Shown here: in pieces, positions 5,424 through 10,898 of the stretch
Layout: each line of letters opens with the position of its first letter
Numbering within the stretch: position 1 is the first letter of the stretch
Assembly: GCA_005793285.1 (NCBI GenBank)
Contig: SXPO01000228.1
Span: 1 to 10,899, forward strand
DNA length: 10,899 nt
Direction: 5' to 3'
Origin: Nitrospiraceae bacterium
Lineage (GTDB): Bacteria; Nitrospirota; Nitrospiria; Nitrospirales; Nitrospiraceae
Program-made: the position numbers and the translations under genes
Notes under the pieces: generated by a model
What the model was told of the DNA's origin: nothing
What the model saw: the letters and a program-made list of their open reading frames with translations, nothing else
The model's database searches: none

Positions 5424-6758
5424 ATGAGCGAAACTGAAGTCAAAACCAATCCGCAAGGCGATCCGATTACCAGCGTGGCAGCGCCATCGAGCGCGGCTAA
5501 GAAGGATCCGCATGCCGAGGCGAAGCGGCAAAAAGTTGTGACGCCGGAGTATCTGTTCCACGAAGCGCCGCGGACCAAAGAATTCATCACCGGCAGCGAA
5601 GCGGCGAAAGAAGCCGTCCGCCGTTCGAATGTGGATTTGGCCATCGCCTATCCGATTACCCCGCAGAGCGAAACGATGCAGCTCGTCGGTGTGCTCTATG
5701 GCGAAGGTTATGTGAAGGAATATTATCGCGGGGAAGAAGAAGTCGGCGTCATGGCGGCCATCGCAGGCGGTTCCCGTTCCGGTGTTCGTTGTTATACGGC
5801 TACGGCAGGCCCCGGCACGTTGCGCGGCCTCGAAGGTATCGCGTCGTGGCCGGGACATCGGCTGCCGGTTGTCGCGATGTTCACTTGCCGCGTGGTCAAC
5901 GCGCCGCTCGCCATTCAGCCGGACAACATCGAAGTCTCCTACTTGCTCAACTGCGGCATGATTGTGTTTCACGCTGAAAACCAGCAAGACATGTTCGACT
6001 TCACGATGGCTGGTTTTACGATCAGTGAAAAGAACGACGTGACCTTGCCGGTCGGCGTGTGCTGCGACGGTTTCTTCGTGACCCATGCGCGCGGTTATGT
6101 GCGGATGCAGGACCGCGGCTTTAAGCTTCCGCCGCGTGAAGCGTGGCGTGGAGCCGTGCCTGTGTTGGATGCGGAAAATCCTCCCGCCCGGCTATCCCGC
6201 GACGCCCCGGTTCAGAAGTCGAACTTTATGGCGTACAACATCCACGCCGTGTGGCAGCAGGAAGTCTGGGCTGCCGTCGAACGGTCGCGTAAATATATCG
6301 AACGGTATATGGGCGGATTGCTCACTGCGGAGAATGTTGATGATGCCGAAGTGATCATCATTGCCTCCGGGAGCGCTGCCGCGCAATCGCGTGAAGCGGT
6401 GCGTCTCTGCAAAGAAAAGGGCATGAAGGTCGGATTGATCAAGGTGCGCTCGCTCCGTCCGTTCCCGACGAAGGAACTGCGCGAACTCTGCGCGAAGGCC
6501 AAGCTGATTGTCGTGCCGGAATTCAACTATGTCGGATGGCTGGCGAAAGAAGTGGCGACTGCGATCTACGGGTTCTCCAAGGCAAAAATCATCGGCGGTC
6601 CGCGCGTGTACGGCGGTCAGTCGATGCCGGTGGAGTTGATTGTGGACGAAGTCGAATCTGGAGTGAGCGGTAAGAAATCTACCAACGTGGCCATGTCGCA
6701 GATTATGGGCGGCGCGGTTAATCCGGAAGAAGTCGAGCAATTCATGCGCAGCATCTAA
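5424..6758 (+). CDS. porA: pyruvate (2-oxoacid):ferredoxin oxidoreductase, alpha subunit
   Basis: The alpha chain supplies the pyrimidine-binding half of the TPP site and most of the 2-oxoacid pocket. The 444-residue protein has an N-terminal tail of about 50 polar Ala/Lys-rich residues. The POR N-terminal domain (PF01855 type) then starts at FITGSEAAKEAV and runs through the hallmark AYPITPQSE, the EEVGVMAAIAGGSRSG helix and TATAGPGTLRGLEGI. The second domain (about 310-440) contains EVIIIASGSAA, VGLIKVRSLRPFPTKEL, VVPEFNYVGWLAKEV and GGPRVYGGQSMP, typical of the PFOR domain II family. The tail before the fold is absent from minimal four-subunit alpha chains. AAGGGG seven bases before ATG 5424 supports the start. 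It is the last gene of the operon, 42 bp after porE, and a strong hairpin terminator follows 13 bp after the stop. It should form the catalytic core with PorB and PorG. Confidence 0.93.
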   Translation: MSETEVKTNPQGDPITSVAAPSSAAKKDPHAEAKRQKVVTPEYLFHEAPRTKEFITGSEAAKEAVRRSNVDLAIAYPITPQSETMQLVGVLYGEGYVKEYYRGEEEVGVMAAIAGGSRSGVRCYTATAGPGTLRGLEGIASWPGHRLPVVAMFTCRVVNAPLAIQPDNIEVSYLLNCGMIVFHAENQQDMFDFTMAGFTISEKNDVTLPVGVCCDGFFVTHARGYVRMQDRGFKLPPREAWRGAVPVLDAENPPARLSRDAPVQKSNFMAYNIHAVWQQEVWAAVERSRKYIERYMGGLLTAENVDDAEVIIIASGSAAAQSREAVRLCKEKGMKVGLIKVRSLRPFPTKELRELCAKAKLIVVPEFNYVGWLAKEVATAIYGFSKAKIIGGPRVYGGQSMPVELIVDEVESGVSGKKSTNVAMSQIMGGAVNPEEVEQFMRSI

Positions 6759-6771
6759 CCGATAAGGTCAA

Positions 6772-6823
6772 AACAGAAAGGGGCCCGTCAGGCGTCAACG
6801 CTTGACGGGCCCCTCCTGTTTTT
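6772..6823. terminator. strong, probably bidirectional intrinsic terminator after porA
   Basis: A 12-bp perfect stem (AGGGGCCCGTCA with TGACGGGCCCCT) continues inward through a G-T pair and GCG/CGC. It continues outward through AACAG/CTGTT across a small internal loop. A T-run (CTGTTTTTG) follows on the plus strand, and CTGTTTTGA follows on the minus strand, so it can end transcription of the por operon and of the convergent 82-residue gene that stops at 6864. Confidence 0.92.
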
Positions 6824-6863
6824 GATGGTCGTTTGGTCTGTCTTGTCCAAGACAGACTGTTCC

Positions 6864-7112
6864 TTATCCCTGAATTTCGTCCTCGACGATTTCATCGCTT
6901 TCCGGCATTCCGTAGGCCACGTATTTCGCATAGGACAGATAGATCGATGCGCTGTCCGTCATGGCTTTTGAGCCTGCCGACAGTCGCACGACCTTGTCGG
7001 AACCAGGTGGTTCAACATTTTGCAACATCGTAACATGCTCGTGCAGCAGCTGGATGTAGCGTTCCACGGCCGATTCGACTTCTTTATAGGCCTTCAGGAT
7101 ATCATCCGTCAT
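6864..7112 (-). CDS. conserved-looking small protein of unknown function (82 residues)
   Basis: I do not recognise this family. The 82-residue sequence begins MTDDILKAYKEVESAVERYIQLLHEHVTMLQNV and looks like one long amphipathic helix. A short GSDKVVRLSAGSKAM segment follows, then a second helical stretch rich in Ala/Tyr (SIYLSYAKYVAYG) and an acidic end (ESDEIVEDEIQG). There is no cysteine, signal peptide or transmembrane segment. An ATG at 7139 extends it, but ATG 7112 has a GGAGG Shine-Dalgarno six bases upstream and is the better start. It is convergent with the por operon, sharing its terminator, and divergent from the Rsm22-like gene with only 38 bp between starts. The sound Shine-Dalgarno and helix-like composition support a real gene; its role is open. 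Confidence 0.7.
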   Translation of the reverse strand: MTDDILKAYKEVESAVERYIQLLHEHVTMLQNVEPPGSDKVVRLSAGSKAMTDSASIYLSYAKYVAYGMPESDEIVEDEIQG

Positions 7113-7114
7113 AG

Positions 7115-7144
7115 TTGTCCTCCATAATGCTGTGAGCATACACT
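7115..7144 (+). promoter_or_regulatory. predicted leaderless promoter of the Rsm22-like gene
   Basis: TTGTCC (7115-7120) and TACACT (7139-7144) are spaced by 18 nt. The -10 box ends six bases before the ATG at 7151, so the transcript should begin at or next to the start codon. Only a poorly spaced AGGG lies between. The element fills the 38-bp gap to the divergent 82-residue gene and overlaps that gene's Shine-Dalgarno region, so the two genes probably compete or are co-regulated. Confidence 0.5.
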
Positions 7145-7150
7145 AGGGCT

Positions 7151-8350
7151 ATGCAACGCCACAACGCCACGGTCTCCCCGTTAGTGCTCGACGCCATCCA
7201 TCACCTCGTTGAGAAAGAAGGCCTTCCACAATCACGGCTGGCACAGGTGGTGAGTGATCTCTCACGGCTTTTCACGAAGGAGCGTACTGAACTGAGTCGT
7301 TCCTATCTCGAAGCCCCGGCAGTAGCTACGGCGTATCTCAGTTATTTTGTGCCGGTCAATCTGTCGAAGATTCAGGTCTTGCTCGATGAGATGCCGATCG
7401 CGCAGCTACAAGAGCAATTTTCAGTGTTGGACTTGGGCTCTGGGCCTGGCACCGGATCATTGGCCGTACTCGACTGGTGGCATCAGCAGAAGTATGCCGG
7501 CGCGTTGTCGGTCGTCGCCGTTGACAGCTCGCAAGGTGCCCTGACTCAGGCGAGTCAGTTGTGGAATCAATACTGTCACGCAGCCGGTATCCGTGGCGCA
7601 AGTTTTCACAGCTACAAAAGAGATCTCGAACAGACAGACTGGTCAGAATCGATTCGGCAATCTGCTCCGTTCGATCTCATCATCCTTGCCAATACAGTGA
7701 ATGAGATGTATGCAGGTGCGAAAGATCCCATTGCCGCTCGCACAGCGGTCGTGAGCCAGGCGCTGTCGCTGCTTGCTCCATCCGGCACGATGATGATCCT
7801 TGAACCGGCCTTGCGGGAGACTTCGCGGGCGTTGCATCACCTGCGCGATCGATTGCTCCAGGAGAAACAATGCACGGTCTTTAGCCCCTGTCTGCATGAA
7901 AACAGTTGTCCGGCCCTCGTGAACCCCTACGATTGGTGCCACGAAGAGCGGGCCTGGGACCAGCCGACCGTGATTCAGCAGATTGATGATGAGGTCGGCT
8001 TTATTAAAGATGCGTTGAAGTTTTCCTATCTGTTGTTGCGCAAAGACGGCAAGACCATTACCGAGCGGAGATCGGATGTCTATCGGGTCGTAAGTGAACT
8101 GCGTGAGATGAAGGGGGAGAAGCGGGCCTGGTTGTGCAACGAACAGGGCCGGCATGAAGTGGGACGGCAGGATCGCCTCGCCTCTCCTCAGAACGAGGCA
8201 TTTGATCAGTGGCATCGCGGCGCGATTGTGCAGATTGAGCGGATCGTCAGAAAAGAAAAAGGCGGCAAAGTGTCGGCGTTGGGAAGAATCGAGCAAGATG
8301 CGGCCGTGAAGATAGTCCGCGATCAGAACCCACTCTGTTTTGGCAGTTGA
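7151..8350 (+). CDS. Rsm22/METTL17-family methyltransferase-like ribosome assembly protein with putative [4Fe-4S] cysteines
   Basis: This 399-residue protein has a class I SAM-dependent methyltransferase core: VLDLGSGPGTGSLAVLDWW (motif I, 92-110), VVAVDSS (121-127), and FDLIILANTVNEM (174-186). After the core comes the Rsm22-family cysteine region: SPCLHENSCPALVNPYDWCHEERAW (C247, C253, C263), then AWLCNEQGRHE with C329. Spacing C-x5-C-x9-C plus a distant fourth cysteine closely resembles the [4Fe-4S] site described in mitochondrial METTL17/Rsm22, which act in small ribosomal subunit assembly. The bacterial members are annotated as small-subunit rRNA methyltransferase-like, but the methylation target is unknown. 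The expected ASN-type NTVNEM loop suggests SAM binding may be retained. ATG 7151 is taken as start because the following N-terminal helix fits the family. It lacks a good Shine-Dalgarno and has a promoter -10 box six bases upstream. Confidence 0.85.
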   Translation: MQRHNATVSPLVLDAIHHLVEKEGLPQSRLAQVVSDLSRLFTKERTELSRSYLEAPAVATAYLSYFVPVNLSKIQVLLDEMPIAQLQEQFSVLDLGSGPGTGSLAVLDWWHQQKYAGALSVVAVDSSQGALTQASQLWNQYCHAAGIRGASFHSYKRDLEQTDWSESIRQSAPFDLIILANTVNEMYAGAKDPIAARTAVVSQALSLLAPSGTMMILEPALRETSRALHHLRDRLLQEKQCTVFSPCLHENSCPALVNPYDWCHEERAWDQPTVIQQIDDEVGFIKDALKFSYLLLRKDGKTITERRSDVYRVVSELREMKGEKRAWLCNEQGRHEVGRQDRLASPQNEAFDQWHRGAIVQIERIVRKEKGGKVSALGRIEQDAAVKIVRDQNPLCFGS

Positions 8351-8437
8351 CCCGTCACAGCTCGTCAACGTAGCTATGCGTCGCCCATCGGTATTGCATT
8401 ATGGAGCGAGGAGCGTGGGTATACGCGAGGCTGTTTG

Positions 8438-8458
8438 ATTCACGGTTGACGAATGACG
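8438..8458 (+). repeat. three-unit heptamer repeat block
   Basis: Three consecutive 7-bp units, ATTCACG, GTTGACG and AATGACG, lie in the gap between the convergent Rsm22-like gene and the 60-residue gene. The middle unit is identical to that of the block at 1495-1515, and the outer units differ by a base or two. No other role, such as a hairpin terminator, is visible here. Confidence 0.55.
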
Positions 8459-8463
8459 GGGCT

Positions 8464-8646
8464 TCAGTCCGCTTCCGGCTCGGAACTACCATGTTGGTGG
8501 GAGACTTTGTCTTCCTCGAACAGCTCGGCCATTTCCTCGGCGATCATGTCGCGATCGTCTGGGACAGAGATGATGGTGAGCTCTTTTCTCACCTTAGGTT
8601 TCTCTTCCGGCGTCGATTGGTCGGTTTGTTTGGGTGTGTCAGTCAT
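8464..8646 (-). CDS. small acidic protein of unknown function (60 residues)
   Basis: I do not recognise this protein. The 60 residues start with a Thr/Pro/Glu/Lys-rich, probably disordered part (MTDTPKQTDQSTPEEKPKVR). A short beta-like stretch KELTIISVPDD follows, then an acidic helix RDMIAEEMAELFEEDKV and a polar tail. There is no cysteine, signal peptide or membrane segment. ATG 8646 is chosen because a TATAGT box ends six bases upstream. An earlier in-frame GTG at 8661 would lie within or before that promoter. It follows the zinc-ribbon gene by 38 bp on the same strand but seems to have its own promoter. The leaderless-promoter match and non-random protein composition argue for a real gene, yet short length keeps confidence moderate. 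Confidence 0.55.
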   Translation of the reverse strand: MTDTPKQTDQSTPEEKPKVRKELTIISVPDDRDMIAEEMAELFEEDKVSHQHGSSEPEAD

Positions 8647-8652
8647 ATCGCC

Positions 8653-8658
8653 ACTATA
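8653..8658 (-). promoter_or_regulatory. predicted leaderless -10 element of the 60-residue gene
   Basis: On the minus strand TATAGT (8658-8653) ends six bases before ATG 8646 with no Shine-Dalgarno between (ggcgat). No good -35 box is visible at 16-18 nt, so this is the weakest of the five such sites. An extended -10 TG occurs directly upstream (gtgTATAGT), which could compensate. Confidence 0.45.
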
Positions 8659-8684
8659 CACTAGGATCGCTGGGGCCTGCTGAG

Positions 8685-9044
8685 TTATTCGTAGGCTTCC
8701 AGCGATGATTTCTCCGGGAACTGCCGCTTACAGGTTTGGCACGTCACGAAATAATAGGCGTCGCGTACGGACATCGTGGCTCGGAAGTCCAGACTGACCC
8801 CCTGATGGGTGCAGGCCGTGCAGGACACCTCTTTCAGGCGATAGGGCACATCCGGTTGCGTGCGCAGGTAGAATTCCGTGTCGGCATGGACAGGGAAAAT
8901 GTAGTAGCACTTCTTGCAGATGCCGCGCCATTCACCGTCTGTTCCCATGAATCGTTCATCGATCCCGAAGCTGGATGCTTTACAAATGGCGCAGGGTACC
9001 GTGCCAAGACGCCGTTCGACTTCTTGCTGAGTGATGGTGACCAT
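8685..9044 (-). CDS. double zinc-ribbon-like protein with four CxxC pairs
   Basis: This 119-residue protein is built around four CxxC knuckles: C18/C21 (CAIC), C43/C46 (CKKC), C75/C78 (CTAC) and C102/C105 (CQTC). They pair naturally into two zinc-ribbon modules, residues 18-46 and 75-105, each with about 22-24 residues between its knuckles. No catalytic motif, signal peptide or membrane segment is visible. Nucleic-acid or protein binding is a reasonable guess, and rubredoxin-like iron binding is possible but not indicated. Upstream in-frame ATG 9086 gives 14 extra residues, but ATG 9044 (MVTITQQEVERRLG) is preferred because TATACT ends nine bases before it and the extra segment would cross the promoter. 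It is divergent from the phosphatase gene with 92 bp between starts and lies upstream of the 60-residue gene on the same strand. The specific family is not recognised. Confidence 0.75.
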   Translation of the reverse strand: MVTITQQEVERRLGTVPCAICKASSFGIDERFMGTDGEWRGICKKCYYIFPVHADTEFYLRTQPDVPYRLKEVSCTACTHQGVSLDFRATMSVRDAYYFVTCQTCKRQFPEKSSLEAYE

Positions 9045-9053
9045 GGTGATGCG

Positions 9054-9083
9054 AGTATAGCGGGCGGAGAAATGGAATCGCAA
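9054..9083 (-). promoter_or_regulatory. predicted leaderless promoter of the zinc-ribbon-like gene
   Basis: On the minus strand TTGCGA (9083-9078) and TATACT (9059-9054) are separated by 18 nt. The -10 box ends nine bases before ATG 9044, leaving at most about 2-3 nt of leader, and no Shine-Dalgarno is present in cgcatcacc. Confidence 0.6.
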
Positions 9084-9100
9084 CAACGCCAGGGAATATC

Positions 9101-9128
9101 TTGACGCGCGTCGGCATGTCGGTATACT
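9101..9128 (+). promoter_or_regulatory. predicted leaderless promoter of the phosphatase gene
   Basis: TTGACG (9101-9106) and TATACT (9123-9128), each a five-of-six consensus match, are spaced by 16 nt. The -10 box ends eight bases before ATG 9137, so the start codon would coincide with the mRNA 5' end. No Shine-Dalgarno lies in gacgcccg. This is the strongest member of the group and divergent from the zinc-ribbon gene promoter. Confidence 0.65.
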
Positions 9129-9136
9129 GACGCCCG

Positions 9137-9547
9137 ATGCACCAGATTACTGATCGATTGTTCGTCGGCAATATCTACGACTCCGCGCTGCCTCCGGCGC
9201 AGGTCAGCGCGTTGTTGCTGGTGGCCGAAGAGTATCAGCTCGAAGCGCCTGGTTGGCTGATTGCTGGCAGGATTCCCTTCAAAGATTTTGGCGGAGCCGA
9301 CCCACAGGTATTGGCTGATGCCGTCGGTTGGGTGGAACGGCATATTGCAGACCACCGAGTAATGGTCTGTTGCCGTGCCGGGATGGGCCGATCTGTGTCC
9401 GTGGCCATGGCCTATCTCTGTTGCGTTGAAGGGATGGCCTATGCCGATGTGCTGAAACTGGTGTTAGCCAAACGGCCTGGCGCTCTGCCGCTTCCCAAAC
9501 TCGAAGCTGGTATCGAACAAGTTTGGCTGCTGCGTCAGAGTGCCTGA
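9137..9547 (+). CDS. dual-specificity-type protein phosphatase (cysteine-based)
   Basis: This 136-residue compact phosphatase of the DSP/tyrosine phosphatase superfamily probably acts on phosphoproteins or another phosphorylated substrate in the cytosol. It opens with HQITDRLFVGN, the usual first strand of DSP domains. The P-loop is C79-RAGMG-R85-S86, matching the CX5R signature with the following serine. The residue before the nucleophile is C78 instead of the common histidine. D50 in PFKDFGG is well placed as the general acid about 29 residues upstream. The remaining helices (VAMAYLCCVEGMAYADVLKLVLAKRPGA) match the YLM...S..A...V...RP pattern of DSPs. There is no signal peptide or additional domain. 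It lies 121 bp upstream of mutM on the same strand with no evident shared role, and its promoter predicts a leaderless transcript. The substrate is not deducible. Confidence 0.88.
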   Translation: MHQITDRLFVGNIYDSALPPAQVSALLLVAEEYQLEAPGWLIAGRIPFKDFGGADPQVLADAVGWVERHIADHRVMVCCRAGMGRSVSVAMAYLCCVEGMAYADVLKLVLAKRPGALPLPKLEAGIEQVWLLRQSA

Positions 9548-9668
9548 TCCGTTGCTGTCTGCCGCAACAGGTCAATTCCATTTCCAACCACGTCACGATC
9601 CTTTTTCCCAGGCGTTGCCTTTCCAATGATCTCCATGGCTTAATCGGTCACCATGAGGAGCGATCGAT

Positions 9669-10499
9669 ATGCCGGAATTGCCTGAGGCCGAAGTCGTCGC
9701 CGGTCAGATTCGCGCCGCGCTCATCGGCGCCCGGTTGACCGATTGTTGGGTGGGCCGGAAGGATATTGTCCGGGAGGGGTTCACATCGCGTTCGTGGTAC
9801 CACGAGGCCGTCGTGCAGCAGGTTCAGCGGCACGGAAAGAGTGTGGCCATTCGGTTCGTCAAGGAACAGGCGGTGCGTTATGTCGTCGCCGAATTGGGCA
9901 TGACGGGCCTGTTGTTATTTCCATCGGCACAGATCAGACATCCACAGCATGTGCATGTGCGTATGACCTTCTCCGGTGGCCGGGAGTCGGAGGTGCGGTA
10001 CTGGAATCCGCGCCGATTCGGTCGGCTGTCTCTACTGGACCAAGAGGGTCTCGATCAATATGTTGCCCGCCGGTTCGGCTGCGATCCCTTGACGGTCTCA
10101 TTGGAAGATTTTTATCGGCTCCTCAAGAACCGGCGGGGCCGATTGAAACCGCTGCTCATGCATCAACAAACTGTTGCCGGGATTGGGAATATCTATGCAA
10201 ATGAGATCTTGTTCAGAGTCGGCCTGCATCCGAATGTACGAGTGAGCCGACTCTCTTCTCCAAAGACTGAACGGCTCTACCAGGTGACAAGAGAAGTGCT
10301 GCAGGAAGCCATCGCCTGCGGGGGGTCGAGCGTCAAAGATTTCTTCGCTCCAGATGGGACAGAAGGGCGGTACAAACGGCATCATTTGGTTTATGGAAAG
10401 GAGGGAGCGCTTTGTCCGAACCGCTGCGGCCAGCATATCCGCCGTCTTAAAAGCGAACGCAGTTCATTCTATTGCCCCTTGTGTCAACGGCTTATATAA
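9669..10499 (+). CDS. mutM: bifunctional DNA-formamidopyrimidine glycosylase / AP lyase
   Basis: Fpg/MutM excises 8-oxoguanine and formamidopyrimidines and cleaves the resulting abasic site, starting base excision repair. The 276-residue protein starts with the required MPELPEAE: after Met removal, Pro1 is the Schiff-base nucleophile and Glu2 the acid. Further marks are the lysine in RHGKS, ELGMTG, WNPRRFGRL, the helix-two-turn-helix segment GIGNIYANEILFRVGLHP, and the C-terminal zinc finger. The finger reads CPNRC, then 15 residues, then CPLC. Thus the first pair is CX3C rather than the usual CX2C, while the overall distance and the intercalating-loop arginine (SERSSFYC) are kept. A GAGGAG Shine-Dalgarno eight bases before ATG 9669 supports the start. 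A perfect palindrome covers the stop codon. For an aerobic chemolithoautotroph with oxygen-sensitive enzymes the oxidative-repair role fits, but no operon link is visible. Confidence 0.95.
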   Translation: MPELPEAEVVAGQIRAALIGARLTDCWVGRKDIVREGFTSRSWYHEAVVQQVQRHGKSVAIRFVKEQAVRYVVAELGMTGLLLFPSAQIRHPQHVHVRMTFSGGRESEVRYWNPRRFGRLSLLDQEGLDQYVARRFGCDPLTVSLEDFYRLLKNRRGRLKPLLMHQQTVAGIGNIYANEILFRVGLHPNVRVSRLSSPKTERLYQVTREVLQEAIACGGSSVKDFFAPDGTEGRYKRHHLVYGKEGALCPNRCGQHIRRLKSERSSFYCPLCQRLI

Positions 10500-10508
10500 G
10501 CCGTTGAC
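10483..10508. other. perfect 26-bp palindrome spanning the mutM stop codon
   Basis: The half-site GTCAACGGCTTAT at 10483-10495 is followed directly by its exact reverse complement, with no spacer, and the mutM TAA (10497-10499) lies inside. As RNA it can form an 11-bp stem with an AUAU loop, but no T-run follows, so it is not a standard intrinsic terminator. A dimeric protein site or an mRNA 3'-end stabiliser are possible. Confidence 0.7.
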
Positions 10509-10592
10509 TGCCTCGCCATCAGCCGATGCCCCATCTCTAACGACACAAGACCAGGATTGTGCGTAGCCCATATGTCTGTTCGGCCCTAACCT

Positions 10593-10898
10593 TTGTTGGA
10601 GCAGATCCCAAGAACCTGGGATGGGCCCTGCCCGGATATCGGTCCTGTTGAGATGGTCGAAGTCTCCAAGCCATTTCTGATGCGAATCAATATCCTCAAG
10701 TCAGAATGTCCCGGGTGCCGGGTCATCATGCTTGACGTTCTGGAATGCGACAAAACAGTGTTGGCCTGTATCGAGGTTGCCGGAGTCATGGGATACATGA
10801 CAGAGTATGGAACTCTGGAGAATCTCTTCCAGACGATTCGGTCGGTCATGTCGGGAGAGGCGCGGCGTCAGCAGACATTCTTGACGCAGCCTGTCTGA
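10593..10898 (+). CDS. half-length degenerate response-regulator receiver-like protein (possible remnant)
   Basis: The frame resembles the C-terminal half of a NarL-type receiver domain. CPDIGPVEMVEVSKP corresponds to the PDivllDisMP segment, ILKSECPGCRVIMLD to the next helix and strand, and CIEVAGVMGYMTEYGTLENLFQTIRSVMSGEA to the aleaGAxGYllK...eL..aIr.v..G end. The key residues are changed: the phosphoacceptor Asp position appears as E23, the conserved Thr as D48 and the conserved Lys as E71. The first half of the receiver (DD pocket) is absent, with an in-frame stop at 10587, and no DNA-binding domain follows before the stop. TTG 10593 or 10596 and ATG 10653 are possible starts, none with a clear Shine-Dalgarno. 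It could be a decayed regulator gene or a short family of pseudo-receivers. The receiver resemblance is fairly sure; expression and function are not. Confidence 0.5.
   Translation: MLEQIPRTWDGPCPDIGPVEMVEVSKPFLMRINILKSECPGCRVIMLDVLECDKTVLACIEVAGVMGYMTEYGTLENLFQTIRSVMSGEARRQQTFLTQPV

Noticed and set aside
5045..5644. 199-codon minus-strand open frame over the porE/porA junction
   Set aside because: It overlaps coding sequence of two clear operon genes, and its translation shows no recognisable motif; taken as a shadow frame.
4683..6086. 467-codon open frame on the minus strand across porE and porA
   Set aside because: It lies opposite two well-supported genes, has an Arg/His-rich translation typical of an antisense shadow in GC-rich DNA, and shows no domain or ribosome binding site.
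7138..8665. Shared 10-mer ATACACTAGG at 7138-7147 and 8656-8665
   Set aside because: It overlaps promoter -10 elements in different orientations relative to the genes and is short enough to be coincidental.
9548..9668. Small hairpin (GTTGC...GCAAC) after the phosphatase gene as a terminator
   Set aside because: The stem is only five base pairs and no T-run follows it.
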